The notes beneath the pieces are model-generated. The model was given only the letters and a program-made list of their open reading frames with translations, made no database searches and was not told where the DNA came from. From Thiobacillaceae bacterium (lineage in GTDB: Bacteria > Pseudomonadota > Gammaproteobacteria > Burkholderiales > Thiobacillaceae), in contig JAAPAA010000270.1 in the NCBI GenBank assembly GCA_012274165.1, forward strand, positions 1-15,476: a stretch of 15,476 nt of DNA, given 5' to 3'. A program made the translations under genes and the position numbers. Position 1 is the first letter of the stretch. Each line of letters opens with the position of its first letter. Of this stretch, positions 12,931 through 15,476 are shown in pieces.

Positions 12931-15476
12931 TCAATCGAATCGTGAACGCTCCTCGTCGATTTCCTCGCGCTCTATATTCCGATCCAAATACTCAATCTCG
13001 GCCTCTATCCACTGTGATATCTCGATCTCGAAACCAGCCGCCAGCCATCGACGAAACTTCTCTCGCTTTCGCTTCAGGTGAGCACTTGTTGGGCCAGTCC
13101 ACCCACCGGAGTGAAAGGTTGCACTGATGCCACTTCGAACACCATCGAATTGTCCGTACCTGTACAACAATTCTCGGGTCAATCGGCCGCCATACTCGTC
13201 ATCAAGTGTTCGGGGGGCTGCATGAGCCATTAGTACCGATCTTGGCTCGGGGTCTTCTTTAATCCAGTCGAGGATTTCGGGAACCGGCAGGTCAGCAATT
13301 GCTCCTCTCGAGTCTTTTTCATCGAATCCGGATAGGCTGCTCTTAAGCCACTGAAAGAGATCATCGCGCCATTCTGGAAGCGGCCCTTCAAAGTGCGCTT
13401 TCACAATATTCCACGCCCCGGTTGGGTCGGTTTGTACGAGCTCATTTGCCAGAGGCACGACGTTGGAGTCGTAGCTCAAGCGGTAAACTTTGCCCATTGC
13501 GGTAAGCAAAGCATCCAATAGTGGAAGTGTGCGATTCGCGTCCCACTTGATCAGTTTCGAACAGACATTCTTCCAGTGGTAGCCGTGCATCTCGTCCCGA
13601 TTTTCCTCACCCGGAACGAACTGAGACACCACGTCGAACACGAAGTCTGAATTGAACGGTGAGGAATCGTTAAACGGGATCGAGTCCAACAGTTCGATCA
13701 ATAAAAACAGCGAGTCCTGAACCTTGTCCTCGCTCAATTGGCGAAGCAGACGCCCCGTTCTTTCTGGTGGAACCGATTCGATAGCCCTGCCATACCGCAG
13801 CACCGTGAAAAGTAGTGGGTCGATCCATTTCTTCTCCAGTGCATCCAGGCACTGCGCGAACAGCTCATCGTCATAGTCAGTACGAAGTGCGATAGTTGCA
13901 CCCAGCCAAGCCGTGCTCTCCATGTCTAGGAAACCTCTGACCGTGGAAATATAGAACTCGGGATCGCTCGCCCGTACTGCTAATAGGTAGCCATGCAGAC
14001 ACACTTGGTGTTTTGTTTCCAAGGTCAGGTGAGAGAGGGGATGCAGCAACGCTCGCGTCCCATCATTCAGCGCCACCTGCTCGCCGAAATGCCATAGTGC
14101 AGGAGTGTTCTTTGCGGGCGAAAGTAGATGCTGAATCTGACTCAACATCTCGGGGTGCTGCCCGATACGGCGCGCCAGTGCGTTGACAAGAATCTTGGCG
14201 CGATTCTTGGGTTTGTTGTGCCGTTCACGAAAATCTTCGTCCCATTCCATCCAGTCCACATCAATTACGTAGCGCTGGAACCGGCTCGCCAAGTCACGCC
14301 TTGTATAGCGACGCTCAAAGCTTCGTAGTCTCTTAGCGATTTCCGGATGTTGGCCATCGTCCTCATACGCCTGGCAATGCCAGAAGAAGCCATTCAGCTT
14401 GCTTGGTGGCATCGCGCTGTCGTCGACAAGAACGCTCAGTACTTGGAACGCCAACTCGGTACATGGCGGTGTTTTGATCTGCTGCTCTACAGCCTCTAGT
14501 AATGCCTGACAGACCTCCGCCCGCAGAGAGGACGGCCAGTTTTGTGTCTCATCGACCAAGGCCTGAAAGTAGGTCGACTTGGCTTGCCACCACTCGCCGT
14601 ATGTAGCGGGAATCCAGAGCTTGGCTCTCTCCTTCAGTCCTTGATACTCAGGCCCGACAATCCGAAAGCCCATACCACGACTGTCTAGCGCGGCACCCAT
14701 CGCCTTGAGTCCAAGACGGCGTTCCTCATCCCCGGAAGCACGGAGCAGCCTCAGCATTGCCGGAAGTCTGGCTTCGGGAGTTGATTCCGTTGCGGCTGCT
14801 TCGGGGCCTATTCGAAACAACCCGATCAAAGTACCCGTGGCGTTGTTGGAGAAGTTGGCATTCTCGTTGACAGCAAATCGGACTAGAACTTGGATTGCCC
14901 TTACCGTAAGGGCAGGCCAAACCGCGATCTTTTCAAGCGCCCAGACGAGGCTTTGTCGATCCTGCTTCAAATCTAAGAGCTCTTGATCCGTCCACGTGCC
15001 AATTGTGGATTCCAGAAGCTTAAGTACAGCAACTGGATTCGCTTCGGCCAGAATAGAAAGGAATTGAGAACCTTTCGCCGACGTTAGCACTGCGCGATCA
15101 GAAAAAATGCCGTCTGGTCTAAGAATGTCATCAATGACGTGAGCTGTTGCCTTGTCCCCCGCAAACTTGAACATGTTCATGAACCATGCGTGCAAAGACG
15201 CCGGCATTTCATTGAAGGTTTGGGTGAAGTCAAACCCATGCCCATAGTGCGCCCAGAACTGTTTCCACAAATAGATGTGGAGGGCCTTTGGCACAAAGAA
15301 GAGCGTCCTGCTTCCCTGCAGCACCCTTCGCGCACGAAGACTTTGAACGATCTCCTGGAATCGAGCCCATCCAATCGTCGGATCCACTTTGCGAATCAGT
15401 TCGGCGATGTACAGTGCTTCATCACTTACTGGGGCTTCATAGCCAAATCGGCTGAACAAGGCCAAGTGTTGGGTGA
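12931..15476 (-). CDS. Large STAND-NTPase-like protein, C-terminal part (winged helix plus helical repeats); 5' end beyond window
   Basis: The frame is open through the window edge (codons before TTG 15465 read T-Q-H), so no start is visible and 847 codons of a longer gene are seen. Numbering from TTG 15465, residues 1-75 resemble the winged-helix segment that follows the NTPase in STAND/AP-ATPase proteins: LALFSRFGY, then an RFQEIVQSLRARRVLQGS recognition-type helix, then a LFFVPKALHIYLW strand and helix. The remaining 770 residues look like irregular alpha-helical repeats, a usual sensor region, and end in a very acidic helix (last 25 residues). There is no Walker motif in the visible part. 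Large STAND proteins with this layout include Avs-type antiphage sensors. GC is clearly lower than in gltB. The family is my inference; the protein could also be a KAP- or NACHT-like NTPase or a helical protein of other function. Confidence 0.7.
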   Translation of the reverse strand, partial: TQHLALFSRFGYEAPVSDEALYIAELIRKVDPTIGWARFQEIVQSLRARRVLQGSRTLFFVPKALHIYLWKQFWAHYGHGFDFTQTFNEMPASLHAWFMNMFKFAGDKATAHVIDDILRPDGIFSDRAVLTSAKGSQFLSILAEANPVAVLKLLESTIGTWTDQELLDLKQDRQSLVWALEKIAVWPALTVRAIQVLVRFAVNENANFSNNATGTLIGLFRIGPEAAATESTPEARLPAMLRLLRASGDEERRLGLKAMGAALDSRGMGFRIVGPEYQGLKERAKLWIPATYGEWWQAKSTYFQALVDETQNWPSSLRAEVCQALLEAVEQQIKTPPCTELAFQVLSVLVDDSAMPPSKLNGFFWHCQAYEDDGQHPEIAKRLRSFERRYTRRDLASRFQRYVIDVDWMEWDEDFRERHNKPKNRAKILVNALARRIGQHPEMLSQIQHLLSPAKNTPALWHFGEQVALNDGTRALLHPLSHLTLETKHQVCLHGYLLAVRASDPEFYISTVRGFLDMESTAWLGATIALRTDYDDELFAQCLDALEKKWIDPLLFTVLRYGRAIESVPPERTGRLLRQLSEDKVQDSLFLLIELLDSIPFNDSSPFNSDFVFDVVSQFVPGEENRDEMHGYHWKNVCSKLIKWDANRTLPLLDALLTAMGKVYRLSYDSNVVPLANELVQTDPTGAWNIVKAHFEGPLPEWRDDLFQWLKSSLSGFDEKDSRGAIADLPVPEILDWIKEDPEPRSVLMAHAAPRTLDDEYGGRLTRELLYRYGQFDGVRSGISATFHSGGWTGPTSAHLKRKREKFRRWLAAGFEIEISQWIEAEIEYLDRNIEREEIDEERSRFD

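Noticed and set aside
1..15476. CRISPR array, insertion sequence or transposase
   Set aside because: I found no regularly spaced repeats, no terminal inverted repeats flanking a gene and no DDE or recombinase-like protein.

Overview
The window reads as chromosomal DNA from a GC-rich Gram-negative bacterium, most likely a betaproteobacterium of the Nitrosomonadales/Rhodocyclales type. This is inferred from the gltBD sequences, a GlrK-QseG-GlrR signalling operon, a PEP-CTERM (exosortase-sorted) secreted protein and the high GC content. No rRNA or tRNA gene is present to confirm the lineage. Every gene I can support lies on the minus strand, so the window is read from right to left.

Left part (1-8411), ordinary core genome. 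Positions 1-2050 carry a three-gene signalling operon: a sensor kinase (glrK-like), a small outer-membrane lipoprotein (qseG-like) and the first 41 codons of the response regulator (glrR-like). Each stop overlaps the next start in an ATGA, so the three are translationally coupled. Positions 2174-8097 hold gltB and gltD, the two subunits of NADPH glutamate synthase, 5 bp apart. A convincing sigma-70 promoter and a palindromic leader precede gltB, and a perfect 12-bp stem follows gltD.

Middle part (8412-12078), accessory metabolism and surface. A PEP-CTERM protein has its own promoter and a textbook TTCG-loop terminator. Upstream lies a polyphosphate-type cluster: a small CYTH-domain protein, a truncated Ppx/GppA exopolyphosphatase and a second CYTH protein with a Lys/Ala/Pro-rich tail. 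The Ppx part lacks its N-terminal domain and starts in another frame exactly where the first CYTH gene stops. I read this as an ancestral CYTH-Ppx fusion broken by an internal deletion.

Right part (12079-15476), probably acquired DNA. GC content drops visibly. An 852-bp stretch without a convincing gene holds an orphan minus-strand terminator, paired hairpins and a short direct repeat. It leads into an 847-codon open fragment, cut by the window edge, that resembles the winged-helix and helical-repeat C-terminal part of a large STAND-type NTPase of the kind used in antiphage defence. The NTPase core and any effector domain lie outside the window, so this identification is inference. This fragment and the decayed CYTH-Ppx locus are the two parts most worth following up.
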